From Sphingomonas sp. LR60 (GTDB lineage Bacteria; Pseudomonadota; Alphaproteobacteria; Sphingomonadales; Sphingomonadaceae): 64,000 nt of DNA. Within the stretch, counting starts at the first letter, position 1; the number at the start of each line of letters is the position of its first letter. The stretch is from contig NZ_JASPFK010000001.1 in the NCBI RefSeq assembly GCF_036855935.1, forward strand, positions 3,412,501 to 3,476,500, read 5' to 3'. The position numbers and the translations under genes are program-made. Shown one piece after another: positions 1-13,535 of the stretch. The notes beneath the pieces were generated by a model that made no database searches, was not told where the DNA came from, and worked only from the letters and a program-made list of their open reading frames with translations.

Positions 1-3037
<3,037 letters not shown>

Positions 3038-3041
3038 GCGG

Positions 3042-4304
3042 CTACAGCTCCAGCCGGTCGATCATCGGCTGCGTGATCAGGCACACGCCCTTTTCGGTGC
3101 GCCGGAACCGATGCCCATCGAGCAGCGGGTCTTCGCCGACGATCAGCCCATCGGGAATGACGACGCCGCGATCGAGCACGACTTTCCTCAGCTGCGCGTG
3201 ACGCCCGATCTTGCAATGCGGGAGCACCACCGCCTCATCGAGCGACGAATAGCTGTGCGCCCGCACCCCGGTCGAGATCAGGCTGCGGTGCACGTTCGAT
3301 CCGGAAATGATCGTATCGCCCGCCACCAGGCTCGACACCGCCTGCCCACGCCGTCCGTCGACATCGTGGACGAACTTGGCCGGCGGGGTCAGCTCCGAAT
3401 AGGTCCACAGCGGCCACTCGCGATCGTAGAGGTCGAGCTGCGGCACGACGTCGGTCAGGTCGATGTTCGCTTCCCAATATGCGTCGACCGTCCCGACGTC
3501 GCGCCAATAGGCTTCGGGCTCTTCGGGCGAACGAACGCAGCTGGCGGAAAAGCGGTGCGCGTGCGCATGGCCGTGCGCGACCAGATACGGGATGATGTCC
3601 TTGCCGAAGTCGCGCGACGATCCCGGGGTGGCGGCGTCGCGGCGCAACTCCTCGAGCAGCAATTTTGTGTTGAAGACGTAGATGCCGAGGCTGGCGAGCG
3701 CGACATCGGGCTGGCCGGGGATCGACGGCGGATCGGCGGGCTTCTCGACGAAATCGACGATGCGGTCATTCTCGTCGACGTGCATGACGCCGAACGCCAC
3801 TGCCTCCATCCGCGGGACTTCCATGCACGCGACCGTCACGTCGGCACCGCTGTCGCAGTGCTGCCGGAGCATGATCTCGTAATCCATCTTGTAGATATGG
3901 TCGCCCGCCAGGATGACCATGAACTCCGGCGCGCTTTCGGCGATGATGTCGATGTTCTGATAGACCGCATCGGCGGTCCCCTCATACCATTGAAATTCGC
4001 TGATCCGCTGCGACGCCGGGAGGATGTCGAAGCTTTCGTTGCGTTCCGGGCGCAGGAAGTTCCAGCCGCGCTGGAGATGCCGGATCAGCGAGTGCGCCTT
4101 ATACTGGGTCGCCACGCCAATGCGGCGGATGCCCGAGTTGATCGCGTTCGACAAAGCAAAGTCGATGATGCGGCTCTTGCCCGCGAAATAGACCGCTGGT
4201 TTCGCTCGCGTATCGGTCAGCTCCTTCAATCGGCTGCCCCTGCCCCCGGCGAGGACATATGCCATAGCGTCACGCGCCAGCGGCTGACCTTTACGTTCAT
4301 CCAC
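3042..4304 (-). CDS. glgC: Glucose-1-phosphate adenylyltransferase (ADP-glucose pyrophosphorylase)
   Basis: Makes ADP-glucose from ATP and glucose 1-phosphate, the committed and usually allosteric step of glycogen synthesis. It has 420 residues. The nucleotidyltransferase signature [20 protein letters not shown] is near residue 18, a sugar-binding FVEKPADPP motif near residue 180, and a C-terminal left-handed beta-helix region is expected from the hexapeptide-like pattern. The chosen start is GTG, preceded by an AAGGAGAG ribosome binding site about 9 bp upstream. No ATG lies in frame before the catalytic loop. It is the first gene of the glgC-glgA-pgm unit and is divergent from a possible 39-residue membrane peptide. 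Confidence 0.96.
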   Translation of the reverse strand: MDERKGQPLARDAMAYVLAGGRGSRLKELTDTRAKPAVYFAGKSRIIDFALSNAINSGIRRIGVATQYKAHSLIRHLQRGWNFLRPERNESFDILPASQRISEFQWYEGTADAVYQNIDIIAESAPEFMVILAGDHIYKMDYEIMLRQHCDSGADVTVACMEVPRMEAVAFGVMHVDENDRIVDFVEKPADPPSIPGQPDVALASLGIYVFNTKLLLEELRRDAATPGSSRDFGKDIIPYLVAHGHAHAHRFSASCVRSPEEPEAYWRDVGTVDAYWEANIDLTDVVPQLDLYDREWPLWTYSELTPPAKFVHDVDGRRGQAVSSLVAGDTIISGSNVHRSLISTGVRAHSYSSLDEAVVLPHCKIGRHAQLRKVVLDRGVVIPDGLIVGEDPLLDGHRFRRTEKGVCLITQPMIDRLEL

Positions 4305-4441
4305 CTCGGGCTCTCCTTCCCAGCATCTTTACTTGTTGTTCATCAGACGTTAACCACAATGACACGGATCTGACGCTAAAAGGCGCGGTCGCCGTAAGTG
4401 AGTGCGTATCAAGAATAATTCGACTTTCGAGAGGATCGCCG

Positions 4442-4561
4442 ATGCACCCCGCTTGCCAGCCCCGTTCCGCCGACGGTTTGATCCGTGGCGTCGCCTGCGC
4501 ACTGGTTCCGTCACTGCTCGCCTGGGGCGCGATCTTCGCGCTCGTCGGCCGGATCGTCTGA
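4442..4561 (+). CDS. Possible small single-pass membrane protein (39 aa)
   Basis: A 39-codon frame lies in the gap between glgB and glgC, on the strand opposite to both. It begins MHPACQPRSADGLIRG and continues as one hydrophobic helix of about 20 residues ending at the TGA. A GAGAGG sequence 8-9 bp before the ATG would serve as a ribosome binding site. I do not recognise the family. Support is limited to the start context and the polar-then-hydrophobic layout. It could be a real small membrane protein linked to glycogen control, or a chance frame in a GC-rich gap. Confidence 0.4.
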   Translation: MHPACQPRSADGLIRGVACALVPSLLAWGAIFALVGRIV

Positions 4562-4568
4562 GCCGAAC

Positions 4569-6739
4569 TCAAGACTCAGACTCCCATTCCAGCATCACCG
4601 TCGCGAGGGGCGGCAAGGTGACATCGGCGTGGCCGCCCGCGGCGACCACGCCGCCGAGATTGCCGAGCCCCGATCCCCAATAATCGTGCGCGTCGGAGTT
4701 CAGCACCTCGCGCCAGCGGCCGTCGTTGGGCAGCGGCACGCGGTACGGCATCCGTGCGACCGGGGTCATGTTGACGATCACCGCGATCGGCGCGGCGCCG
4801 GGTGCGGTGCGAAGCCAGACGAACACCGAGTTTTCGGCATCGTCCTGCACCAGCCAGCGGAAGCCGTCGCGCTCGCAATCGCGGGCGTGGAGCGCGCGCT
4901 TTTCCCGGTACAGTCGGTTGAGGTCGCGGACCAGTTTGCGGACGCCATCGTGCGCGTGCGAGTTGAGCAGGTCCCAGTCGAGCGACCGCTCCTCGCTCCA
5001 TTCGGCACGCTGCGCGAACTCCTGCCCCATGAACAGCAGCTTCTTGCCGGGATACCCCCACATCATCGCGTAATAGGCGCGAAGATTGGCGAATTTCTGC
5101 CAATCGTCGCCCGGCATCTTGGTCAGCATCGAGCCCTTGCCGTGCACGACCTCGTCGTGGCTGATCGGCAGCACAAAATTCTCGTCGAAGGCATAGACCA
5201 GCCCGAAGGTGATCGCGTCATGGTGATGCTTCCGGTGGACCGGCTCGCGCGCCATGTACTTCAGCGTGTCGTGCATCCAGCCCATGTTCCACTTGAAGCC
5301 GAAGCCGAGCGCGGTGCGCGGGGCCTCGTCATAGGCGGGAGCGGAGACCCCGGCCAGCTCGTCGATTCCTCGGCGACGGTGAACACGCCGGGCTGGCTGG
5401 CATAGAGCGCGCGATTGGCGGCGCGCATGAAGTCGACCGCTTCCCAATTCTCGCGCCCGCCTTCGCGGTTGGCGATCCACTCGCCGTCCTTGCGCGAATA
5501 GTCGCGGTACAGCATCGAGGCGACCGCATCGACGCGCAATCCGTCGACATGATAGCGCTCGGCCCAGAACAGCGCGTTGTTGACGAGGAACGCCGACACC
5601 TCCCGCCGCCCGAAATTGTAGATCGCGGTGTTCCAGTCGGGATGGTAGCCCAGCCGCGGATCTTCGTGTTCGTACAGCGCGGTGCCGTCGAAGCGCGACA
5701 GGCCATGTGCGTCGGTCGGGAAATGCGCGGGCACCCAGTCGAGCAGGACGCCAATCCCGGCGCGGTGTGCGCCGTCGACGAAGCGCGCGAAGCCTTCGTG
5801 ATCGCCGAACCGCGCGCTGGGGGCGTAGAGGCCGGTCGTCTGATACCCCCAGCTCGGATCATAGGGATGTTCCGAGATTGGCATGAACTCGATGTGGGTG
5901 AAGCCCATCGAGGTGGCATAGGGGATCAACCGCTCGGCAAGCTGGTCCCACGTCAGGAACCAGCCATTCTCGTCGCGCTGCCAGCTGCCGGGATGGACCT
6001 CGTAGATGCTGATCGGCGCGCGGCGCGGATCGACCGAGGCCCACGCCTCGCGATGTGCCGCATCGCCCCATTCATGATGCATCGGCGCGGTGGTGAGCGA
6101 CGCAGTCTTGGGGCGCAGTTCGGCAGCGAAGGCATAGGGGTCCGCCTTGAGCGGCTGAAGCGCACCGTCGGGGCCAATGATCGCATATTTATAGGCACGC
6201 CCCGCTCCGATGTCGGGCAGGAACAGCTCCCAGACGCCGGTATCGTTGCGCCGACGCATCCCGTGGCGGCGTAGATCCCAGTCGTTGAAGTCACCGACCA
6301 CCGCGACGCGCCGCGCGTTGGGTGCCCACACCGCGAAATGGACGCCTTTCGCGCCCTCGTGCACGATCAGATGCGCCCCCATCTTGTCATGGAGGCGGAA
6401 ATGCGTGCCCTCGTTCATCAGGAAGTCGTCGGTGGGGCCGAGCACCGGGCCGAAGCTATACGGATCGGTAATCCACCATTCCGCGCCCCCGCCCTGCGCG
6501 ACATAACGTAGCGGCTGCGGATCGCCGTCGATGATCCCCTCGAACAGCCCGCGTTCGTCGACGCGCTCCAGCGTGCCGAGCACCTCCCCCGCCAACGTCC
6601 GCGCGACCACGGTATCGGCACCCGGTATCCAGACCCGCGCAAACGTGCCGTCCGGCCCGTGATGCGGGCCGAGCAACGCAAAGGGATCCTCGTTGGTGCC
6701 GTCCAGCAGCGCGTCGATCGCGGCGGCGGGCGGCTTCAC
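4569..6739 (-). pseudogene. glgB: 1,4-alpha-glucan branching enzyme, split by a one-base frameshift
   Basis: Introduces alpha-1,6 branches into glycogen (GH13). The N-terminal frame (GTG start at 6739, overlapping the glgP stop) carries a CBM48-like segment (FAVWAPNARRVAVVGDFNDW) and the catalytic aspartate loop DGLRVDAVASMLY. It runs to VFTVAEESTSWPG, which holds the acid/base glutamate. The frame then jumps and continues as VSAPAYDEAP and FGFKWNMGWMHDTL, with the third catalytic residue in LPISHDEVVHGKG. The break is at a G4 run (C4 on the plus strand, 5348-5351). One more G gives 2172 bp, 723 residues, the normal GlgB length. All catalytic residues survive on the two pieces, so a homopolymer undercall is more likely than real decay. 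Confidence 0.9.
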
Positions 6740-9159
6740 TTCACGCCCCAGATCTCTTGCGCATATTCTCCGATCGTCCGGTCCGACGAGAACCAGCCCA
6801 TGTTCGCGACGTTGCGGATCGCACTGCGGCTCCAGCCGTCGCGATCCCCCCAGCGCGCGTCGACCTCACGCTGCGCGGTGGCATAAGCGTCGAAGTCGGC
6901 TGCCACCATGAACCAGTCATGGTCGTACAGGCCGTTCATGAGATCGCGGTAGCGGTTGTGGTCATCTGGTGAAAACACACCGGAGGCGATCGCGTTCACC
7001 GCCTGCGCGAGTTCGGCCGAATTTTCGATCACCTCGCGCGGATTGTACCCGCCCGCCCGCTTGGCCGCGACCTCGTCGGCGGTAAGACCGAAGATCACGA
7101 TGTTGTCCGCACCGACATGATCGCGGATCTCGACATTGGCACCGTCGAGCGTGCCGATCGTCAACGCGCCGTTGAGCGCGAACTTCATGTTGCCGGTGCC
7201 CGACGCCTCCATACCGGCGGTCGAAATCTGTTCGGACAGGTCCGCGGCCGGCACCATCCGTTCGGCAAGGCTAACGTTGTAATTGGGAACGAAAGCGACC
7301 TTGAGCAGCCCACCGATCGACGGGTCGGCATTGACGCGGCGTGCGACGTCGCCGGCCAGCTTGATGATGAGCTTGGCCTGATGATAGCTCGACGCCGCCT
7401 TGCCCGCGAACAGCTTGACGCGCGGCGTCCAGTCGCGCTCCGGGTGGCTGCGGATCTGGTCGTAGAGCGCGACGGTCTCGACGATGTTGAGCAGCTGACG
7501 CTTGTATTCGTGGATGCGCTTGATCTGCACGTCGAAGATCGCCGACGGATCGAGCCGTATGCCCATCTCGGCGCGCAGATAGTCCGACAGCGCCGCCTTG
7601 TTCGCGCGCTTCACCGCAGCGAAGCGCTCGCGGAACGACGCATCCTCGGCAAACGGAGCGAGCGCGGTCAGCTTATCGGCATCGTCCATGAAGCCGTCGC
7701 CGATCGCCTCGCGGATCAGCGAGGTCAGCCCGGGATTGCATTCCTGCAACCAGCGACGCGGGGTGATGCCGTTGGTCTTGTTGTTGATCCGCTCGGGATA
7801 AAGGCGGTGCAGGTCGGCGAAGACGGTGGTCTTCATCAACCCGGTGTGGAGCGCCGCGACGCCGTTGACGCTGTGCGAGCCGGCGAAGGCGAGGTTGGCC
7901 ATGCGGACGCGCCGCTCGCCGCCCTCGTCGATCAGGCTGATCGCGGCGATCGCGCGGTCATCCATCCCGTCTGCCTGGCGCGCGGCACGGAGCAGCTTGG
8001 CGTTGATCGCATAGACCAATTGCATGTGCCGCGGCAGCAAACGCTCGAACAGCGGCAGCGGCCAGCTTTCCAGCGCCTCGGGCAGCAACGTGTGGTTGGT
8101 GTAGCCGAACGTCGCCTGAGTGATCTCCCACGCCTCGTCGAAGGCGAGGCCGTGCTCGTCGAGCAGCAGCCGCATCAGCTCGGCGACCGATACCGCGGGA
8201 TGCGTATCGTTGAGCTGGATCGCGGCGCGCGTCGGTAGCGTGCGGATGTCGCCGAAATACTGGATGTGCCGGCGGACGATGTCCTGGATCGACGCGGAGG
8301 AGAAGAAATACTCCTGCCGCAGTCGCAGCTCCTGCCCCGCCGCGGTCGTATCGTTGGGGTAGAGGACGCGGACCAATGTCTCGGCGCGCAACTGACCGGC
8401 CATCGCGCCCGCGAAGTCGCCCTGGTTGAAGGCGTCGAGCTTGAACGGATCGAGACTGCGCGACGTCCACAGCCGCAGCGTGTTCACGCGTCGTCCGCGC
8501 CAGCCGATGACGGGCGTGTCGACCGCCATCGCTTCGACCATCTCGCCCGGCTTCCACGTCACGGTGCCGCTTTCGTCGCCATGCACCTCGCCGCCGAAGC
8601 CGATCACATAGGCGCTCTCACGACGGCGGAATTCCCAAGGATTGCCATATTGCAGCCACGTCTCGGGCAATTCGACCTGCCAGCCATCGTCGATCCGCTG
8701 CCGGAACATGCCGTTCACATAGCGGATGCCATAGCCATAAGCGGGCAGGTCGAGCGTCGCGAGGCTCTCCATGAAGCACGCCGCGAGCCGCCCTAGGCCG
8801 CCGTTGCCGAGTGCGGCATCGGGCTCGATCTCCTCGAGCGCGGCGAGGTCGATGCCGAGTTCTTGCAGCGCGGTCGCCACTTCGTCGCGCGCCGACAGGT
8901 TCGCCAGCGTGTCGCGGAGCAGCCTGCCGATCAGGAATTCGAGGCTGAGATAATAGACGCGCTTCGCACCGGCCGCGTGCGCAGCCTTGGTGGACACCAT
9001 CCAGCGTTCGATGATCTCGTTGCGGACGGTAAGGATCGTCGCGGCCAGCCAGTCGTGCGGGCGCGCCGCCTGCTCGTCCTTGCCGATGCGATGCACCAGC
9101 GTGTCGAGGATGTTGAGCGCAAGCGGCCCCCGCTGCCGCCCGGTTTCGGTCTCGATCAC
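6736..9159 (-). CDS. glgP: Glycogen/starch/alpha-glucan phosphorylase
   Basis: Releases glucose 1-phosphate from glycogen by phosphorolysis using pyridoxal phosphate (GT35). The 807-residue length is typical. The N-terminal region shows RVYYLSLEFLIGR and GNGGLGRLAACFMES. The PLP-lysine region near the C-terminus reads EASGTGNMKFALNGALTIGT. The start is GTG at 9159. The stop overlaps the glgB GTG start (GTGA), so the degrading enzyme and the branching enzyme are translationally coupled. The 29-bp gap to the next gene upstream is too short to show a clear promoter. Confidence 0.97.
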   Translation of the reverse strand: MIETETGRQRGPLALNILDTLVHRIGKDEQAARPHDWLAATILTVRNEIIERWMVSTKAAHAAGAKRVYYLSLEFLIGRLLRDTLANLSARDEVATALQELGIDLAALEEIEPDAALGNGGLGRLAACFMESLATLDLPAYGYGIRYVNGMFRQRIDDGWQVELPETWLQYGNPWEFRRRESAYVIGFGGEVHGDESGTVTWKPGEMVEAMAVDTPVIGWRGRRVNTLRLWTSRSLDPFKLDAFNQGDFAGAMAGQLRAETLVRVLYPNDTTAAGQELRLRQEYFFSSASIQDIVRRHIQYFGDIRTLPTRAAIQLNDTHPAVSVAELMRLLLDEHGLAFDEAWEITQATFGYTNHTLLPEALESWPLPLFERLLPRHMQLVYAINAKLLRAARQADGMDDRAIAAISLIDEGGERRVRMANLAFAGSHSVNGVAALHTGLMKTTVFADLHRLYPERINNKTNGITPRRWLQECNPGLTSLIREAIGDGFMDDADKLTALAPFAEDASFRERFAAVKRANKAALSDYLRAEMGIRLDPSAIFDVQIKRIHEYKRQLLNIVETVALYDQIRSHPERDWTPRVKLFAGKAASSYHQAKLIIKLAGDVARRVNADPSIGGLLKVAFVPNYNVSLAERMVPAADLSEQISTAGMEASGTGNMKFALNGALTIGTLDGANVEIRDHVGADNIVIFGLTADEVAAKRAGGYNPREVIENSAELAQAVNAIASGVFSPDDHNRYRDLMNGLYDHDWFMVAADFDAYATAQREVDARWGDRDGWSRSAIRNVANMGWFSSDRTIGEYAQEIWGVK

Positions 9160-9188
9160 GCCTACCCCCTTGTTCGTAGATGCAATGC

Positions 9189-10088
9189 CTAGGCGGTAGC
9201 CGGAGTTGCAGCAACGGATTCCGCCGCGCGACCGCGATACGCCTGCACATCGAGCGCGGCGCCGAGCAGAAAGGCATAGACGCTAAGCCACAGCCACGTC
9301 AGCGCGACGATGATCGCGCCCAGCGAGCCATAGGTCGCACCGTAATTCCCAAAATTGGCGACGTAGAGACTGAAGCCGGTCGTCGCGAGCAGCCAGACGA
9401 GCGTCGCGGTGACCGTCCCCGGCGTCGCCCAGCGCAGCCGCGCGCCGTGGCGATACGGACCGAACCGGAACAGCAGCGACGCACCGGTGATGACGATCGT
9501 CGCGAGCAGCGCATAGGTGGCGATGCGGATCAGCGCGAGCACGATGCCGGGGAACCACGGGATCAGCGCGCCGATGAACGCCACCACAGCGCTGGCGGCG
9601 ATGCCGAGGAAGATCAGCAGGATCCCGCCGACCACGATCGCGAACGAGGTCAGCGTCCAGACGATGAAGTTGCGCTTGTCCTTGACCTCATAGGCGACGT
9701 TGAGCGCGGTCATCATCGCGGTGGCCGCCTTGCTGCCGCCGTACAGCGCAATGACGAGCGCGATGATCAGCCCCAGCCCCTTGCGCCCCTGCGACCCCGA
9801 GGTGACGATATCAAGCTGTTGCCCGACCAGTGTTGCGACGTCCCCCGGCAACGCGGCGAACAGCGCGCGTATGTCTTCCTGAACCGTCGCCGCATCGGCG
9901 AACAGCCCGTAGGTGAACACCGTGACCGCGAGGATCGGCGCAATCGAAGAGATGATGTAGAAGGCCGCGCCCGCCGCGATCAGCCCGAGATTGTCGTCGT
10001 TCGAGGCGGTATAGGCCTCCTTCATCTGGCCCCACCAGTCGCGCCGGAAGGATCGCCAGAGATCGGACGAAGAGAGATCGATGTTCAT
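9189..10088 (-). CDS. YihY/UPF0761 family inner membrane protein
   Basis: A 299-residue polytopic membrane protein of the YihY family (once mis-called ribonuclease BN). From the ATG at 10088 it reads MNIDLSSSDLWRSF, then a short cytoplasmic segment and about six hydrophobic helices. One is FYIISSIAPILAVTVFTYGL; others lie around residues 90, 130, 180 and 230. A conserved loop near SLGAIIVALTWLWLS precedes the last helix. The open frame extends upstream of this ATG, but only through a palindromic repeat and the sufA region, so the internal start was chosen. The function of the family is unresolved; it is often called a virulence-factor BrkB-like protein. Confidence 0.85.
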   Translation of the reverse strand: MNIDLSSSDLWRSFRRDWWGQMKEAYTASNDDNLGLIAAGAAFYIISSIAPILAVTVFTYGLFADAATVQEDIRALFAALPGDVATLVGQQLDIVTSGSQGRKGLGLIIALVIALYGGSKAATAMMTALNVAYEVKDKRNFIVWTLTSFAIVVGGILLIFLGIAASAVVAFIGALIPWFPGIVLALIRIATYALLATIVITGASLLFRFGPYRHGARLRWATPGTVTATLVWLLATTGFSLYVANFGNYGATYGSLGAIIVALTWLWLSVYAFLLGAALDVQAYRGRAAESVAATPATA

Positions 10089-10174
10089 TACGGAGGCGAA
10101 CGCGGCGCAGCGGCGGAGGCTCCCGGTGGAGGGACTGTTTTGGGTTAGTGTTGAAGCGGAAGGTATCTGCTTCC

Positions 10175-10270
10175 CGTCATTCCCGCGAAGGCGGGAACCC
10201 AGAACCTCTGACGTTCCGACCCTATCGACGGACCTGCGCGTCTGGATTCCCGCCTTCGCGGGAATGACGG
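10175..10270. repeat. Palindromic repeat, family A (paired hairpin arms)
   Basis: Two inverted arms begin CGTCATTCCCGCGAAGGCGG and are mirrored as CCGCCTTCGCGGGAATGACG, separated by about 36 bp. Each arm is itself a hairpin (CCCGC-GAAG-GCGGG). It fills the gap between sufA and the YihY gene. The same arms recur at 32113, 40282, 40472, 40661, 55699 and 55916, so this is a dispersed REP-like family. It may also act as a terminator for the suf operon. Confidence 0.85.
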
Positions 10271-10309
10271 AAGAAGTCCAACACCGCTCCCGTCCTCGCA
10301 GGGCTGATG

Positions 10310-10663
10310 TCAGACGGTGAAGCTTTCGCCGCAGCCGCAGGCGCCCTTGGCGTTGGGGTTGTTGAAGACGAAACCCGCGGTGAAATCGTCCTCGACCCAA
10401 TTCATCGTCGACCCGATCAAGTACAGGATCGACCCGCCGTCGACGAACAGCGTCCCGCCGGGCGTCTCGATCCGCTCGTCCATCGGCGTGGACTGCGTGA
10501 CGTAATCGACCGAATAGGCCAGCCCTGAACAGCCACGACGCGGGGTCGAGAGCTTGACGCCGATCGCGTCCGCAGGCGCCTTGGCCATCAGGTCGGCGAT
10601 CCGCGCCTCGGCGGTTGGGGTGAGGAGCAGCGGCGCGGGGCGCGCGCGGAGCGTGGTCGCCAT
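10310..10663 (-). CDS. sufA: HesB/IscA/SufA-type iron-sulfur cluster carrier
   Basis: A-type Fe-S carrier that accepts clusters from SufBCD and passes them to apoproteins. It has 117 residues, with the three invariant cysteines in RGCSGLAY (about residue 44) and the C-terminal GACGCGES. The ATG at 10663 shares one base with the stop of the upstream sufT-like gene (TGATG), so it is the last gene of the suf operon. IscA, SufA and ErpA cannot be separated by sequence reading alone; the operon context favours SufA. Confidence 0.92.
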   Translation of the reverse strand: MATTLRARPAPLLLTPTAEARIADLMAKAPADAIGVKLSTPRRGCSGLAYSVDYVTQSTPMDERIETPGGTLFVDGGSILYLIGSTMNWVEDDFTAGFVFNNPNAKGACGCGESFTV

Positions 10664-11136
10664 CACAACATCCCCAGTTCGAGCCGCGCATCGTCGGACA
10701 TCTTTTGCGGGTCCCATGGCGGATCCCAGACGAGGTTGACGTCGGCGAAGGCGATGCCGGGCACCGCCGCAACGCGCATCTCGACCTCGCCCGGCATCGA
10801 CTCGGCAACCGGGCAATGCGGCGTCGTCAGCGTCATCGTCACCGCGGCATGGCCGTCCTCGGTGACGTCGACGCCGTAGATCAGCCCCAGGTCATAGATG
10901 TTGACCGGGATTTCGGGGTCGAAAATGTCCTTCAGCGCGTCGATCACCGCCTCGTACAGCGCGCCGCCGGGTTCGTTCGCAGCCGCGCCGCTCGGCTTTT
11001 GCGCAAGGAAACCAGACAGATAATCGCGTTGGCGTTCGCCTCCCTGCTCCGGGGCGGTATCGACCGCGTCGGACACCTGCGCGCGCGGCGGCTTGTCGAC
11101 CGCCTCGACCGTTTCGCTCCTCACCGAGTCGCTCAT
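10663..11136 (-). CDS. sufT: SUF system DUF59/MIP18-family protein (SufT-like)
   Basis: A DUF59 (FeS_assembly_P) protein that aids Fe-S cluster maturation or transfer. It has 157 residues. The first 55 are polar and low-complexity, followed by the DUF59 core with IFDPEIPVNIYDLGLIYGVD, TMTLTTPHCPVAES and LVWDPPWDPQKMS. The single conserved cysteine lies in TPHCPVAES. The ATG overlaps the sufS stop by 4 bp (ATGA). Presence in suf operons is standard for alphaproteobacteria. The exact step it serves is not settled, so the symbol is by family. Confidence 0.9.
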   Translation of the reverse strand: MSDSVRSETVEAVDKPPRAQVSDAVDTAPEQGGERQRDYLSGFLAQKPSGAAANEPGGALYEAVIDALKDIFDPEIPVNIYDLGLIYGVDVTEDGHAAVTMTLTTPHCPVAESMPGEVEMRVAAVPGIAFADVNLVWDPPWDPQKMSDDARLELGML

Positions 11137-12350
11137 CCGAAAATCCTCTTCACTCGCTCGATCCCGGCTGCCAGCGCCGCCACGTCCTCGGGGCCGTTGT
11201 AGACCGCGAAGCTGGCGCGCGCGGTCGCCTCGACGCCCAGCGCCGCCATCAGCGGCTGGGCGCAATGATGCCCGGCGCGGATCGCGACCCGGCTTTCGTC
11301 CAAGATGGTGCCGATATCGTGCGGATGCACCCCCTCCATCACGAAGGAGACGATCCCGGCGCTGTCGTCGGGCCCGAGCACGCGGATCGAATTGATGTGC
11401 GACAGCGCGGCGCGCGCCTCGCGCACCAAGGCGGTTTCGTGCGCGTGGATCTTGTCGAGCCCGATCGCGCGAACGTAATCGACCGCCGCCGACAGGCCGA
11501 GCGCACCGACGATATGCGGCGTCCCCGCCTCGAAGCGGGTCGGCGCAGGGGCGTAGGTGGTGCGCTCGAACGAGACGCGGTCGATCATCGACCCGCCGCC
11601 CTGATAGGGGGGCATCGCATCGAGCAGCTCGGCACGCGCCCACAACACGCCGATCCCGGTCGGGCCGTAGAGCTTGTGTCCGGAGAAGACGTAGAAATCG
11701 CAGCCGAGCGCCGCGACGTCGACCGCGATCCGCGGCACCGCCTGACAGCCGTCGATCAGGATCTTCGCCCCGACCGAATGCGCGATCCCGCTCGCCTTGG
11801 CGACGTCCAGGACGGACCCGAGCACGTTCGAGACATGCGCCAGCGCGACCAACTTATGTTCGGGGCGGATCATCGCCGCCATCGCATCGAGGTCGATGCG
11901 GTGATCGTGCGTGAGCGGGATCACGTCGATCGCCGCGCCGGCACGCTCGGCGACCATCTGCCACGGCACGATGTTGCTGTGATGCTCGAGCATCGACAGC
12001 AGGATGCGGTCGCCCCCCTTGAGATTCTGTGCCGCCCATGATTGTGCGACGAGGTTGATCGCCTCGGTCGCGCCGCGCACGAACACGATCTCGTTCGCCG
12101 GGGCACCGATAAGGTCGGCGATGTTGGCGCGGGCGGCCTCGTACGCCAACGTCATGTCGGCCGAACGTTGATACACTCCGCGGTGGACCGTGGCGTAAGT
12201 CGTATCGTAGCCGCGCGCGATCGCATCGATCACCGCACGCGGCTTCTGCGCGGTCGCAGCGGTGTCGAGATATGCCCAACCCTCCGGAATCGCGGGAAAG
12301 TCCGTGACCAGATCAAGCGGGCGATCGGTGGCGAGCGCGGTGTCGGTCAT
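11133..12350 (-). CDS. sufS: Cysteine desulfurase, SufS type
   Basis: PLP enzyme that takes sulfur from cysteine as a persulfide for Fe-S assembly. It has 405 residues from the ATG at 12350 (MTDTALATDRPLDLVTDFP). The PLP lysine is in FSGHKLYGPTG and the persulfide cysteine in RAGHHCAQPLM, a short active-site loop typical of group II (SufS/CsdA) enzymes. TPHIVGALGL and ARASFAVYN are also family-typical. The frame is open further upstream, but that stretch is atypical. It begins 124 bp after sufD and overlaps the sufT-like gene. No separate sufE gene is visible here. Confidence 0.95.
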   Translation of the reverse strand: MTDTALATDRPLDLVTDFPAIPEGWAYLDTAATAQKPRAVIDAIARGYDTTYATVHRGVYQRSADMTLAYEAARANIADLIGAPANEIVFVRGATEAINLVAQSWAAQNLKGGDRILLSMLEHHSNIVPWQMVAERAGAAIDVIPLTHDHRIDLDAMAAMIRPEHKLVALAHVSNVLGSVLDVAKASGIAHSVGAKILIDGCQAVPRIAVDVAALGCDFYVFSGHKLYGPTGIGVLWARAELLDAMPPYQGGGSMIDRVSFERTTYAPAPTRFEAGTPHIVGALGLSAAVDYVRAIGLDKIHAHETALVREARAALSHINSIRVLGPDDSAGIVSFVMEGVHPHDIGTILDESRVAIRAGHHCAQPLMAALGVEATARASFAVYNGPEDVAALAAGIERVKRIFG

Positions 12351-12474
12351 GCGATCGTACCGCCGATGTTTGCAATGGTTGCGCATGAAGCGGCGCATGT
12401 ATCGCAAGCGGAGAAGGCGCGGTCCGTGGTCATCGCGGGGGAGGGTGACAGACCGGGCGCGTGTAGAACAGCGG

Positions 12475-13535
12475 TCACAACGCGCTCTCCAGCCACGCAT
12501 CCGCGTCGGCGGCGAAGGCATCACGGACGGTTTCATCCGCGATGCGGTCCAGCGCATCGGCGACGAACGCGCGGGTCAGCAGCGCCTTGGCGCGCGGTGC
12601 CGGGATGCCACGGCTTGCCATGTAGAACAGCGCGCGCGCATCGAGTTCACCGACCGTCGCGCCATGCGCGCACTTCACGTCGTCGGCGAAAATCTCCAGC
12701 TCGGGCTTAAGGTTGACGGTCGCGGTGCGGTGCAGGAGCAGCCCGCGCAGCGACTGTTCGCCATCGGTCTTCTGGGCGTGCCGCGCGACCTCGACCGCAG
12801 CGGCGAGGCTCGCCTGCGACTGATCCGCGGCGACCGCACGCCACAATTGGTGCGATTGACCATTGGGCGCGGCGTGGCGGACGCGCACCGCGCATTCCTG
12901 CTTGAGCCGGTCGCGGGTCAGCAGCGCGCCGCCGTACTCGGCATAGCCGCCCTCACCCGCCAGCGCGATCGCGGCGTCGATCCGCACACCCTGATCGCCC
13001 GCCGCCAGCATCGTACCGACGAGGCTCGCGCCCTCGCTGAGTTCCGCCTCGTCACGGATCGTGACGAAGCCGGCCGCCTGCGTCATGCGGACGGCGCGCA
13101 TCAGCCGCGCAGCCTTGCCGAGCCGGATGCGGGTGTTGCGATTCGACCAGCCCGCGCCGACGAACGTCTCGACGACGTGCGCCGAGGTGTCGGCATCGAG
13201 GACGATCTCGGCGGCGACGTGGTTTTCGCCGCCGGTCGCGACATGCACGACCTGCACCGGATGTGCGACCGACTGCGCGTCGAGGTGGAGCGACCAGCCG
13301 CGGGTGGCGCGCTTGCCGAGCGCGTGCGCGCCGGGGGTGAGGTCGCCGACGCGGACGCGGTGGAGGTCGCTGGCGGCGTCATCGAGAACACCGTCGACGA
13401 ACAGCAATTTCGCGCCGGGCAGGTCCAGGAACTGTGCGTCCGGGCGGGCCAAGGGGGCGAGCGCGGCGGCGGCGGCGATCCCGCCAAGATCCGCCCAGCG
13501 CCATGCTTCCTCGCGGTTGGAAGGAAGGTCGAGCG

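Noticed and set aside
4297-4572. 91-codon frame on the minus strand between glgB and glgC
   Set aside because: It overlaps the glgC start region, has no family features or ribosome binding site, and competes with the better-supported small plus-strand frame.
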